A model generated the notes under the pieces. The model was not told where the DNA came from. It worked only from the letters and a program-made list of their open reading frames with translations, and did not search any database. DNA of 19,800 nucleotides from Nitrospinota bacterium (GTDB lineage: Bacteria > Nitrospinota > Nitrospinia > UBA9942): the NCBI GenBank assembly GCA_016200365.1, contig JACQEW010000322.1, positions 1 through 19,800 on the forward strand, written 5' to 3'. Shown in pieces: positions 7,567 through 14,135 of this stretch (position 1 is its first letter; every line of letters begins with the position of its first letter). Made by a program: the position numbers and the translations under genes.

Positions 7567-7708
7567 ATAGAACGCAGATGACACAGATTTAAACGGATTT
7601 TCGCTGATAAAAAAGGCTGAAGGCCAACGACCAAAGATTTTTTCTTTTTTTTTCAGCCTAATTCTTTATCTGCGTCAATCCGTATCATCAGTGTTATCCG
7701 TGTTCTAT
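7567..7708. repeat. 142-bp imperfect inverted repeat
   Basis: Arms of about 55 bp (7567-7621 and 7652-7708) begin and end with perfect ATAGAAC/GTTCTAT and GGCTGAA/TTCAGCC. They share GACACAGAT/ATCAGTGTTAT and ACGGATT/AATCCGT blocks, around a T-rich loop of about 30 nt. It follows mobA and could act as a transcript end or processing structure. Its GATnACACnGATT-like content resembles spacer repeats common in many bacteria. Confidence 0.75.
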
Positions 7709-7761
7709 ATGAGTTTTATAATTTCTATACCTTAAAATGACAAAAGCGCTGGCGAGGGTAG

Positions 7762-7980
7762 GCAAGGGTAATTGTAATTGGAGTTGTAGCAATCGGGGTA
7801 GGTATCTTTATGCACTTTAAAATCCCTGATGTGAAGCCTTATGAGAAAGGGGAATTTCCCAAAGAGGGAGTTAAAAAGGGGAATAGGATAACCGATAAAG
7901 GTTTCTCCTTAGCTCTAATCTTAGGTCTTATAATCACTATTATCGTTTACAATATCCCCCACAGCTACTTCATCCAATAA
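7762..7980 (+). pseudogene. Probable broken small membrane protein
   Basis: After a TAG at 7759-7761 one frame stays open to TAA 7978-7980, with two hydrophobic stretches: VIVIGVVAIGVGIF (about 7771-7812) and SLALILGLIITIIVY (about 7906-7950). They are joined by a charged linker with KPYEKGEFPKEG. No usable start lies before the first helix; the first in-frame ATG is at 7810. An ATG at 7737 in another frame (MTKALARV) could be the original start after a frameshift. Two-helix arrangement and protein-like composition suggest a former gene. Together with the inverted repeat it fills the 436-bp gap 7547-7982. Confidence 0.4.
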
Positions 7981-7982
7981 TC

Positions 7983-8165
7983 TTACCATCTCTGTACCTT
8001 ATATTTTCTCTTCTTTGCCTCCTTTTGCTTTCGCTTTTTTTTCTCGCTGGGCTTCTCATAGGTCATCCTGTTCTTAAGCTCTCTCATTATGCCGTCCTGT
8101 GAGAGTTTCCTCTTCAATGATTTTAGAGCTTTTTCAACCTGATTATTAAAGACCTTTACTTCCAT
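7983..8165 (-). CDS. rpsU: 30S ribosomal protein bS21
   Basis: 60 aa, small and very basic. It starts MEVKVFNNQVEKALKSLKRK and ends in a lysine/arginine-rich tail, as bS21 does; bS21 sits near the anti-Shine-Dalgarno region on the small subunit. Shine-Dalgarno AAGGAG lies seven bases before the ATG. It lies 102 bp downstream of the RRM gene on the same strand and may share its transcript. Confidence 0.95.
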   Translation of the reverse strand: MEVKVFNNQVEKALKSLKRKLSQDGIMRELKNRMTYEKPSEKKKRKQKEAKKRKYKVQRW

Positions 8166-8267
8166 TTATCTCCTTAATTGAGCCTTCTTGTCCTCTCATA
8201 AGTAAATTTCAAATCAAATTTTGCAATAACTCCATTGAAGGGAAACGCTCATGAACTTTTGATAAAT

Positions 8268-8591
8268 TTAAAACCTGCCGCCCCTTCTTCCGCCACCGCC
8301 GCCACCGCCGCCGCCACCGCCGCCAAAACCGCCCTTTCTGGGTGCCTGGGGTCTTGCCTCATTTACAATCAGTTTTCTATCTCCCAGTGAATATCCATTA
8401 AACATGGATATTGCCTTGTCCGCTTCATCCTGCGAAGATAATTCAACAAAAGCAAATCCCTTTGAACGGCCGGAATATTGATCGTTGATTACCTTTACAG
8501 ACTCCACAGTGCCAGCCTGACTGAAGAGAGTATTTAATTCATCTTCAGTTGTCTGGTAGGATATATTTCCCACATAAAGTTTCTTTGCCAC
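8268..8591 (-). CDS. Glycine-rich RRM RNA-binding protein
   Basis: 107 aa. The start is the GTG at 8591, eight bases after AAGGAGG, giving the family-typical N-terminus MAKKLYVGNI; another GTG at 8600 overlaps the Shine-Dalgarno and is unlikely. One RRM fold covers residues 4-80: RNP2 LYVGNI (5-10) and RNP1 RSKGFAFVEL (42-51). A tail of about 25 residues, mostly glycine and arginine, follows (12 consecutive glycines). Such proteins bind single-stranded RNA; relatives in cyanobacteria are cold-induced. A promoter and a terminator-like hairpin in the leader suggest regulated expression. The glycine run is a likely slippage hot spot. Confidence 0.93.
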   Translation of the reverse strand: MAKKLYVGNISYQTTEDELNTLFSQAGTVESVKVINDQYSGRSKGFAFVELSSQDEADKAISMFNGYSLGDRKLIVNEARPQAPRKGGFGGGGGGGGGGGGRRGGRF

Positions 8592-8610
8592 TATTTTCAC
8601 CTCCTTTCCC

Positions 8611-8655
8611 TTAAAAAAAAACCACAGAGACTTTGAGAAAGCTTCTGCGGTTTTA
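8611..8655 (-). terminator. Terminator-like hairpin in the RRM gene leader (possible attenuator)
   Basis: On the minus strand AAAACCGCAGA pairs with TCTGTGGTTTT, 11 bp with one G-U, with a short inner CTTT/AAAG stem. A run of about nine T follows directly, and then the Shine-Dalgarno AAGGAGG of the RRM gene. A transcript from the promoter at 8701-8729 must cross it, so it could attenuate the gene or shape its mRNA. Confidence 0.6.
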
Positions 8656-8700
8656 AAAAAAACAAATCGTCAAAAAACTTTCAACCATGCATTTATACTA

Positions 8701-8729
8701 ATAATCTAACAGAAAACATAGAATGTCAA
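8701..8729 (-). promoter_or_regulatory. Sigma-70-type promoter for the RRM gene
   Basis: On the minus strand TTGACA (8724-8729), a 17-bp spacer, then GATTAT (8701-8706). Transcription would start near 8694, leaving a leader of about 100 nt that holds the terminator-like hairpin. Confidence 0.55.
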
Positions 8730-8808
8730 GAAAAATTTGGAAAAAAATTTGGGGAAATTGCAGTTTTACCGGTTGACTATGATTTACAAGCGTTACAAGT
8801 CTTTGCTC

Positions 8809-8838
8809 TTGACACCCGCAGAGATGAGGGCATATACT
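8809..8838 (+). promoter_or_regulatory. Sigma-70-type promoter for gph
   Basis: TTGACA (8809-8814), an 18-bp spacer, then TATACT (8833-8838). The start site would be near 8845, about 32 nt before the gph ATG. No Shine-Dalgarno is evident in that leader. Confidence 0.5.
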
Positions 8839-8876
8839 GTAACGGTAAGCCATACATCACGGTTGAGATTGTTATA

Positions 8877-9605
8877 ATGGAAAAGAATATTGATTTAATT
8901 ATCTTTGACTTAGACGGGACTCTTATTGATTCAAAGGTTGATATTGCCGACTCGGTTAATTTTACATTAAGGGAGCTTAATTTAAAAGAGATCCCCTATG
9001 AGCTTATTTATACCTATGTCGGCAATGGCGTAGAGCCTCTTATCAGGCTTGCCCTCGAGCGAAGCGAAGGGAGGGCAATGGAGACAGCTTCCCTTCCTAC
9101 CCCCACTTTAAAAAAGGGGGGGAATGGGGGGATTGAAAAAGCCCTCGCTATATTCAGGACATATTATTGGGAGCATCTTCTGGACAACACAGTCTTGTAT
9201 CCCAATGTAATAGAGGTCATAAAAAGGCTGTCGGGAATAAAGAAGGCTGTTGTTTCTAATAAGAGCGAGCGGTTCGTAAAAAAGATACTATTGGGACTTG
9301 CGATAGACGGATATTTTGAAATCGCCCTCGGCGGCGACAGCCTTAAAAACAAAAAGCCTCATCCTGACATGATAAATTCCGTTACAGAAAGGCTGGGTAT
9401 AAGCAGCAGCAGGACGCTGATAGTGGGAGACAGTGCAGTAGATATAGAGTGCGGGAAAAGGGCGGGGGCATATACCTGCGGGGTCAGTTACGGTTACAGA
9501 GAAAGGGATGAATTGGTTAGTGCCGGAGCCGATTGGATAATCGAGGATATGGGGGAGTTGGTAAATCTGATTATGCTGCAAGAACCTTTTTTTCGCTTCC
9601 GTTAA
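8877..9605 (+). CDS. gph: HAD phosphatase, phosphoglycolate phosphatase-like
   Basis: 242 aa. Motif I DLDGT (11-15; D11 nucleophile, D13 acid/base) and cap-domain start IDSKVDIADSVN match Gph. Motif II is VVSNKS, motif III includes KKPHPDM, and motif IV is GDSAVDIE. Gph hydrolyses 2-phosphoglycolate, but related HAD enzymes differ in substrate. Between the cap helices, residues about 61-85 (ERSEGR then PTPTLKKGGNGG) are encoded by two short repeats (GAGCGAAGCGAA at 9058-9069 and a C/G-rich palindrome at about 9090-9134), inserted in frame where relatives have little sequence. A long hairpin follows the gene. Confidence 0.85.
   Translation: MEKNIDLIIFDLDGTLIDSKVDIADSVNFTLRELNLKEIPYELIYTYVGNGVEPLIRLALERSEGRAMETASLPTPTLKKGGNGGIEKALAIFRTYYWEHLLDNTVLYPNVIEVIKRLSGIKKAVVSNKSERFVKKILLGLAIDGYFEIALGGDSLKNKKPHPDMINSVTERLGISSSRTLIVGDSAVDIECGKRAGAYTCGVSYGYRERDELVSAGADWIIEDMGELVNLIMLQEPFFRFR
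9056..9134. repeat. Two repeat insertions inside gph
   Basis: The first is GAGCGAAGCGAA (9058-9069) framed by CCCT and AGGG. The second (about 9090-9134) has arms TTCCTACCCCC and GGGGGGGAAT around a central CTTTAAAAAAG-like core. Both are in frame and encode ERSEGR and PTPTLKKGGNGG. Confidence 0.75.
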
Positions 9606-9688
9606 ATTTTCTTTTGCTTTATTTCAACCCCCCTTCCTCCCCCCTTAAAATAAGGGGGGAGGAAGGGGGTTGGAACAAAAGAAAATTG
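9604..9688. terminator. 85-bp nested hairpin between gph and trpB
   Basis: An inner palindrome CAACCCCC...CTTA/TAAG...GGGGGTTG (9625-9647 with 9651-9672) is nested in an outer inverted repeat AATTTTCTTTTG/CAAAAGAAAATT (about 9605-9616 and 9676-9687). It is very stable and lies just after the gph stop, so it probably ends or processes that transcript. It looks like a full-length intergenic copy of the C/G-rich palindromes found inside genes here. Confidence 0.7.
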
Positions 9689-9812
9689 CGGTGTAAGGTC
9701 GGTGGATATAAAACTCTTCCTCTCACCGCAAAGTTTTTATGATCCACAGGAAAAAGTCGTTCAAAAAAGTTCTTGCAGCATAACAAAACTTACTAATTTT
9801 AAGGGAGGGTTT

Positions 9813-11168
9813 ATGCAGGAGACAAAGGTGGTTTTAAGTGAAAGGGATTTGCCAAAGCAGTGGTATAACATTCTTCCGGATATGCCTTCGGCACCGGTTC
9901 CGCCGATACACCCAGGGACGAAGAAACCTATTGGTCCCGACGACTTAGCGCCTATATTTCCGATGAATCTCATCGAGCAGGAGGTAAGTCCGAAAAACTG
10001 GATAGATATACCTGAAGAGGTTTTGAATGTATACACCCTCTGGAGACCGACACCTCTCTACAGGGCTTACAGACTGGAAAAGGCTCTTAATACCCCTGCA
10101 AAGATATACTATAAATACGAAGGGGTAAGTCCGGCAGGGAGCCATAAACCGAATACAGCAGTGCCGCAGGCATACTACAATAAGGTTGCAGGGACAAAGA
10201 GGATCGCTACGGAGACAGGTGCAGGTCAGTGGGGGAGCGCTATCAGCATGGCGTGCAAGATGTTTGACCTTCAATGCACTGTTTACATGGTAAGGGTAAG
10301 TTACAATCAGAAACCATATAGAAGGTCAATGATAGAAACATGGGGCGCAGAGGTTCACAGCAGCCCAAGCAAGGTGACGCAGGCAGGGAAAAAGATACTT
10401 GAGGCGAATCCCGATTCTCCAGGCAGTCTTGGCATTGCCATAAGCGAGGCTGTAGAAGACGCCGCCACGCACGAAGATACAAAATATTCCCTTGGAAGCG
10501 TTTTGAATCATGTTTTACTGCACCAGACTGTTATCGGGCTGGAATTAAAAAAACAGTTTGAAAAACTCGGTGAAAAACCGGATGTCCTGATTGCCTGCTG
10601 TGGCGGGGGGAGTAATTTCGGAGGGTTTGTTTTTCCCTTCATAAAAGATAAGTTGAATGGCTCAAAGATAAAGTTCATTGCAGTAGAGCCTGCTGCGTGT
10701 CCGACATTAACAAAAGGAGAATACAAATACGATTTTGGTGATACGGCGCAATTGACTCCATTGATAAAGATGTATACCCTCGGACACGACTTTGTGCCTC
10801 CCGGAATACATGCCGGAGGTCTCCGCTATCACGGCGACTCTCCGCTGGTGAGCCAGTTGTATCATGAAGGGGTTATCGAGGCAGCAGCGCATAAACAGAA
10901 TCCGGTATTTGCCGCCGCCGTCCTGTTTGCAAAGAGCGAGGGGATAATACCTGCGCCCGAATCAGCCCATGCGATAAAGTCTGTTGTTGATGAGGCGGTA
11001 AAGTGCAGAGAGGCAAGGGAGCAGAAGGTAATTGCCTTCAATTTGAGCGGTCACGGCAATTTCGATATGGCTGCTTATGACAGCTATTTATCAGAAAAGC
11101 TTGAAGACTTTGAGATGCCAGAAGAGGAGATAAAAAGTGCGCTGGCGAGATTGCCGAAGGTGGAATGA
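9813..11168 (+). CDS. trpB: Tryptophan synthase beta chain, TrpB2 type
   Basis: 451 aa. Start 9813 follows AAGGGAGG and gives MQETKVVLSERDLPKQWYN, typical of TrpB2; an upstream in-frame ATG at 9702 has no such support. TrpB condenses indole and serine to tryptophan with PLP. The PLP lysine is K112 (GSHKPNTA) and the phosphate-binding loop is GGGSN (264-268). The extended N-terminus, with PIHPGTKKPIGPDDLAPIFP, is characteristic of TrpB2 (COG1350), which often acts without the usual TrpA partner. No trpA is nearby; trpF lies 5.7 kb further on, after the accessory island. Confidence 0.95.
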   Translation: MQETKVVLSERDLPKQWYNILPDMPSAPVPPIHPGTKKPIGPDDLAPIFPMNLIEQEVSPKNWIDIPEEVLNVYTLWRPTPLYRAYRLEKALNTPAKIYYKYEGVSPAGSHKPNTAVPQAYYNKVAGTKRIATETGAGQWGSAISMACKMFDLQCTVYMVRVSYNQKPYRRSMIETWGAEVHSSPSKVTQAGKKILEANPDSPGSLGIAISEAVEDAATHEDTKYSLGSVLNHVLLHQTVIGLELKKQFEKLGEKPDVLIACCGGGSNFGGFVFPFIKDKLNGSKIKFIAVEPAACPTLTKGEYKYDFGDTAQLTPLIKMYTLGHDFVPPGIHAGGLRYHGDSPLVSQLYHEGVIEAAAHKQNPVFAAAVLFAKSEGIIPAPESAHAIKSVVDEAVKCREAREQKVIAFNLSGHGNFDMAAYDSYLSEKLEDFEMPEEEIKSALARLPKVE

Positions 11169-11232
11169 CTCGGAGGGAAACTTGAAATGATAAGAGTGTA
11201 AGGCGTAAAGTGGAGAAGGGGAGGTAAAGGGG

Positions 11233-11574
11233 TCATCGTTCTTTTTCAAGGATAGATTGGATACTTTTTTCTAAAACTGGAAGCTTGTTTTTGATTATAT
11301 CCCACATAATCTCGTAGTCTATTCCAAAATATTCATGGGCAAGGATATTCCTAAAGTCAGATATTTTTCTCCATTCAATAATAGGATATTTGTCTTTGAT
11401 TTCCTGCGGAATATTGCCTGCTGCCTCTCCTATTATTTCAAAGTTCCTTGTTATTGCTTCAAGTCTCATTTCATCTTTAATAATGTCATCGTAAGAGGCA
11501 TCCCCAACATATTTTAGAATTTTGTTTGCTGATGTGAGAATATCTTCAAGATAGAGCATGTAATTTCTACGCAT
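11233..11574 (-). CDS. hepT: HepT-like RNase toxin (DUF86)
   Basis: 113 aa, all-helical, with the HEPN/HepT catalytic signature R75-NILA-H80-E-Y82 (Rx4HxY). HepT is an RNA-cleaving toxin; the tyrosine in this motif is the site AMPylated by its MntA antitoxin. It is encoded second, overlapping the mntA 3' end by 8 bp, the usual order for this pair. All key residues are present. It marks the left end of the accessory island, about 65 bp after trpB and on the opposite strand. Confidence 0.9.
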   Translation of the reverse strand: MRRNYMLYLEDILTSANKILKYVGDASYDDIIKDEMRLEAITRNFEIIGEAAGNIPQEIKDKYPIIEWRKISDFRNILAHEYFGIDYEIMWDIIKNKLPVLEKSIQSILEKER

Positions 11575-11851
11575 AAGTTACTTCTCCAAGGATAACTTCC
11601 TTTAACTGCGGTCTTAAAGCCTCAACTGTAACTAAATCCACCCTTTTGCCAAACAGATCTTCAAGGAAGAATTTAAGTTCCATAAAATTGTCAAATGTCT
11701 TAGACCCTTCCTCAAAATTCACAAGGACATCTATATCGCTGCTCTCCTTCTCTTCACCCCGTGCAAAAGAGCCGAAGATGCCTATCTTTCTAACACCATA
11801 TTTTTTCTTAATAACATCTTCACGCTGTTTTAATATCTCTACTGCTTTCAT
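11567..11851 (-). CDS. mntA: MntA-like nucleotidyltransferase antitoxin
   Basis: 94 aa, a minimal nucleotidyltransferase. G27-S28, ten residues, then D39-I-D41 gives the exact GSx10DxD motif that binds metal and ATP. MntA antitoxins neutralise HepT by transferring AMP units to its Rx4HxY tyrosine. Shine-Dalgarno GAGGAG lies a few bases before the ATG. The next 220 bp upstream are AT-rich and shared with the divergent methyltransferase gene. Confidence 0.9.
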   Translation of the reverse strand: MKAVEILKQREDVIKKKYGVRKIGIFGSFARGEEKESSDIDVLVNFEEGSKTFDNFMELKFFLEDLFGKRVDLVTVEALRPQLKEVILGEVTYA

Positions 11852-12071
11852 CTTTTACTCCTCTGGTTATCAATCAATACCCATTTTTTATTTTACCATT
11901 TAAAGGCTATCTGATTAAAAATTATTATATCCCAAGATAATGTAAGGTAGAAGGGAAAATTAAATAATAAAAATTTAACAATACTTTATCTGCGGTCATT
12001 ATCTTTTTTTTCGCATGTTCTAATGTATTTTGATATAATTATAAATACTTATAACAAACCTTAAAAAAACT

Positions 12072-13064
12072 GTGATAAAAAACAAACCAATTGCAATTGA
12101 TTTATTTTGTGGTGCAGGCGGATTAAGCGAAGGTTTGCAAATGGCTGGCTTCTCCGTCGCTGCGGCTGTTGAGAATGACAAAAATGCCGCATCTACATAT
12201 AAAAAAAACCATCCAAATACACTATTAATATGTAAAGATATTTCAGATTTAACTGCTAATGAACTGCTTGATGCCATCGGGGTATATTCATCAGAGATTG
12301 ATGTTGTTGCAGGAGGTCCCCCGTGTCAAGGGTTTTCAATGGCAAATGGACACAGCAGACATATTAACAATGCAAACAATGGATTTGTTTGGCATTTTGT
12401 GGAGTGGGTAAAAAAGATCAAGCCGAAAGCATTTTTGATGGAAAATGTTATCGGCTTTGCGGCGATAGATGGCGGCAGACTAAAAGATGCCCTCCTAAAT
12501 AAGTTTCATGAAATTGGTTATCTCAATGCAGACATCTATACTATAGATGCTGCTAATTACGGCGTGCCTCAGCACCGCAGACGAGTATTTCTGATTGGAT
12601 TTTTAAATAAAAATAAGTATAAAATTCCAAAGCAGAAATTTGGAGCAGAGAAGCCATTTATCACAGTTGCTGACGCAATAATTGGAGACTTGCCCACTAT
12701 AGAACAGCTGCCCGGAATAAATAAAACATATTATATCGATGAACCTATAAGTTATTACCAATGCAAGATTCGCAATAACAAAAAAACTCTTTTCAATCAT
12801 ATTACAACTAACTGCGCAGAACATATAAGAGAAAAGTTTTCATGGATTTCACAAGGATGCAATTGGGAATCTATTAAAGATAGAATTGGAATAAAAGTTC
12901 AATACAGCAGTTTATATAAGCGGCTGGATCCAAACAAACCGTCAATTACCATGAGCAACTACCGCAAATCAATGATTATCCATCCAATTGAAAACAGGTT
13001 GCTATCTGTGCGTGAGGCGGCAAGGCTTCAATCATTTCCTGATGATTTAGCGAAGGCGGCATAG
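12072..13064 (+). CDS. C5-cytosine DNA methyltransferase lacking motif X
   Basis: 330 aa from a GTG. It methylates cytosine C5 in DNA using SAM. Motif I DLFCGAGG (10-17), motif IV GGPPCQGFS with nucleophile C85, motif VI ENV (124-126), motif VIII QHRRRVF (167-173) and motif IX (REAARLQSFPDD, near 314-325) are all present. The frame then ends LAKAA-stop, so the usual QxGNAVPPxxA motif X, which closes the SAM pocket, is missing. No other frame in the 10-bp gap before the next gene encodes it, and there is no N-terminal copy. The nuclease gene follows on the same strand, a restriction-modification layout. A TATAAT lies at 12034-12039 without a clear -35; no Shine-Dalgarno is visible. Confidence 0.92.
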   Translation: MIKNKPIAIDLFCGAGGLSEGLQMAGFSVAAAVENDKNAASTYKKNHPNTLLICKDISDLTANELLDAIGVYSSEIDVVAGGPPCQGFSMANGHSRHINNANNGFVWHFVEWVKKIKPKAFLMENVIGFAAIDGGRLKDALLNKFHEIGYLNADIYTIDAANYGVPQHRRRVFLIGFLNKNKYKIPKQKFGAEKPFITVADAIIGDLPTIEQLPGINKTYYIDEPISYYQCKIRNNKKTLFNHITTNCAEHIREKFSWISQGCNWESIKDRIGIKVQYSSLYKRLDPNKPSITMSNYRKSMIIHPIENRLLSVREAARLQSFPDDLAKAA

Positions 13065-13074
13065 GTTTTTTTCT

Positions 13075-13845
13075 ATGAAGAAGCAAGGAAAACACGAAAA
13101 TTATGAGGTTCTCAATTTAATTGGATATGGTCTTGCCAAATTCGATATGAGTTTTGTTAAGTTTTTTGGTTTCAAGACAAAGACAGCTTTTTATGAATAT
13201 ATCGTACGAGAAAGGATTGCTGAAACAATAGGCACGGTAAAAAACAGACAAGATTTATTTGACCCATTCTTCGATAATAAAAGAAGAGGCTGGTGGCAAA
13301 AAGGCGATACATATATTCATCGTAAGATTTTCATCGATTCACTTTTTGGTTCTCTTGATGCAAGTGCTTATGCAAATATCGTAAAACTCTATCTTCAAGA
13401 TAAGTTTGCTGTGCTTGATAAAGCAACTAAAGAAATCAGTCCAGTAATAAAAAGTAAATTCAAACAGCTACAGATTACCGGTCAAGAAGCAGAATTATTC
13501 TTTATGAACAATTACAATAAAGTTGATTCTTTTGAGAATGGCATTTTGGAAGATGCAAGGATATTTGGCGATGGTTATGACTTTCAGATTGAAGTTCAGA
13601 AACATTTTTTCCTTGCTGAAATAAAAGGACTGCGAACTGATTATGGGAGTATCCGGATGACTCAAAATGAATTTGACAAAGCTAAAGAATATAACAATGA
13701 TTATGCATTAGTAGTTGTGTGCAATCTGAGCAACATTCCAAAAATGAGTGTCATTTTCAATCCGACAGATAGGATAAGTTTTACTGAAAAAGCTATTAAT
13801 ACAAAACAAGTCAACTATCACACAAGCCCATTAAAATGGCAGTGA
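13075..13845 (+). CDS. DUF3883-type PD-(D/E)XK nuclease, probable restriction enzyme
   Basis: 256 aa. The N-terminal half (about 1-115) is conserved-looking but unnamed (YEVLNLIGYGLAKFD, GTVKNRQDLFDPFF, RRGWWQKGDTYIHRKIFIDSLFG in pieces). The C-terminal part resembles DUF3883: TGQEAELFF, then GDGYDF with D169, then AEIKG with E182 and K184, fitting the D...ExK core of PD-(D/E)XK nucleases, followed by MTQNEFDKA. It lies 10 bp after the methyltransferase on the same strand, so a cognate restriction endonuclease is the best guess. No Shine-Dalgarno is evident; translation may depend on the upstream gene. Its end once overlapped the convergent ATPase gene, before the inserted element at 13853-14135. 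Confidence 0.8.
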   Translation: MKKQGKHENYEVLNLIGYGLAKFDMSFVKFFGFKTKTAFYEYIVRERIAETIGTVKNRQDLFDPFFDNKRRGWWQKGDTYIHRKIFIDSLFGSLDASAYANIVKLYLQDKFAVLDKATKEISPVIKSKFKQLQITGQEAELFFMNNYNKVDSFENGILEDARIFGDGYDFQIEVQKHFFLAEIKGLRTDYGSIRMTQNEFDKAKEYNNDYALVVVCNLSNIPKMSVIFNPTDRISFTEKAINTKQVNYHTSPLKWQ

Positions 13846-13852
13846 TATATCT

Positions 13853-14135
13853 CCTGAATCTTGCACCATTTTTAGATATTTCCGTGCAGGAAATTTCTTG
13901 CACGGAAAATATGATACATATAATCAATAAGTTATAAGACAATAAAAAATAGACGTAAGCGGAAACCCGCATAAATATTAGAACTGTAGAATGCCTTGAT
14001 ACACAATGGATTCGCGATAAGGAGTTAACCCAATTGGTTAAAATTGCAATTTTTGTTATCTTCGCCATGAGCCTGTAGTGATGCGGTTCCTTATAATGTA
14101 TGTTTGTTTACGGTTCATTTCGTGCAAGATTCAGG
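13853..14135. mobile_element. 283-bp MITE-like insertion with 14-bp TIRs and TATCT duplication
   Basis: CCTGAATCTTGCAC (13853-13866) is the exact reverse complement of GTGCAAGATTCAGG (14122-14135). The direct repeat TATCT flanks both ends (13848-13852 and 14136-14140). No credible gene lies inside. It holds a near-perfect 28-bp palindrome (13880-13907) and a small TTAACC/GGTTAA palindrome (14024-14040). The right terminal repeat supplies the TGA that now ends the ATPase gene. The transposase family cannot be named from the sequence. Confidence 0.75.
13880..13907. terminator. Near-perfect 28-bp palindrome, possible bidirectional terminator
   Basis: TTCCGTGCAGGAAA faces TTTCTTGCACGGAA with a single mismatched pair, flanked by A/T-rich ATAT sequences. 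It sits between convergent genes, inside the inserted element. It could be a terminator or part of the element. Confidence 0.45.

Noticed and set aside
4083..7727. Shared 15-mer TTTTATAATTTCTAT upstream of lpxK and after mobA
   Set aside because: AT-rich and of a length that can recur by chance; no further similarity around the two copies.
8691..8876. Open frame directly upstream of, and in frame with, gph
   Set aside because: It contains no start codon and overlaps two good promoters; it could be an old remnant, but nothing identifiable supports that.
13811..14068. Minus-strand frame of 85 codons in the nuclease-ATPase gap
   Set aside because: It crosses the inverted-repeat element boundary and palindrome and has no family features.
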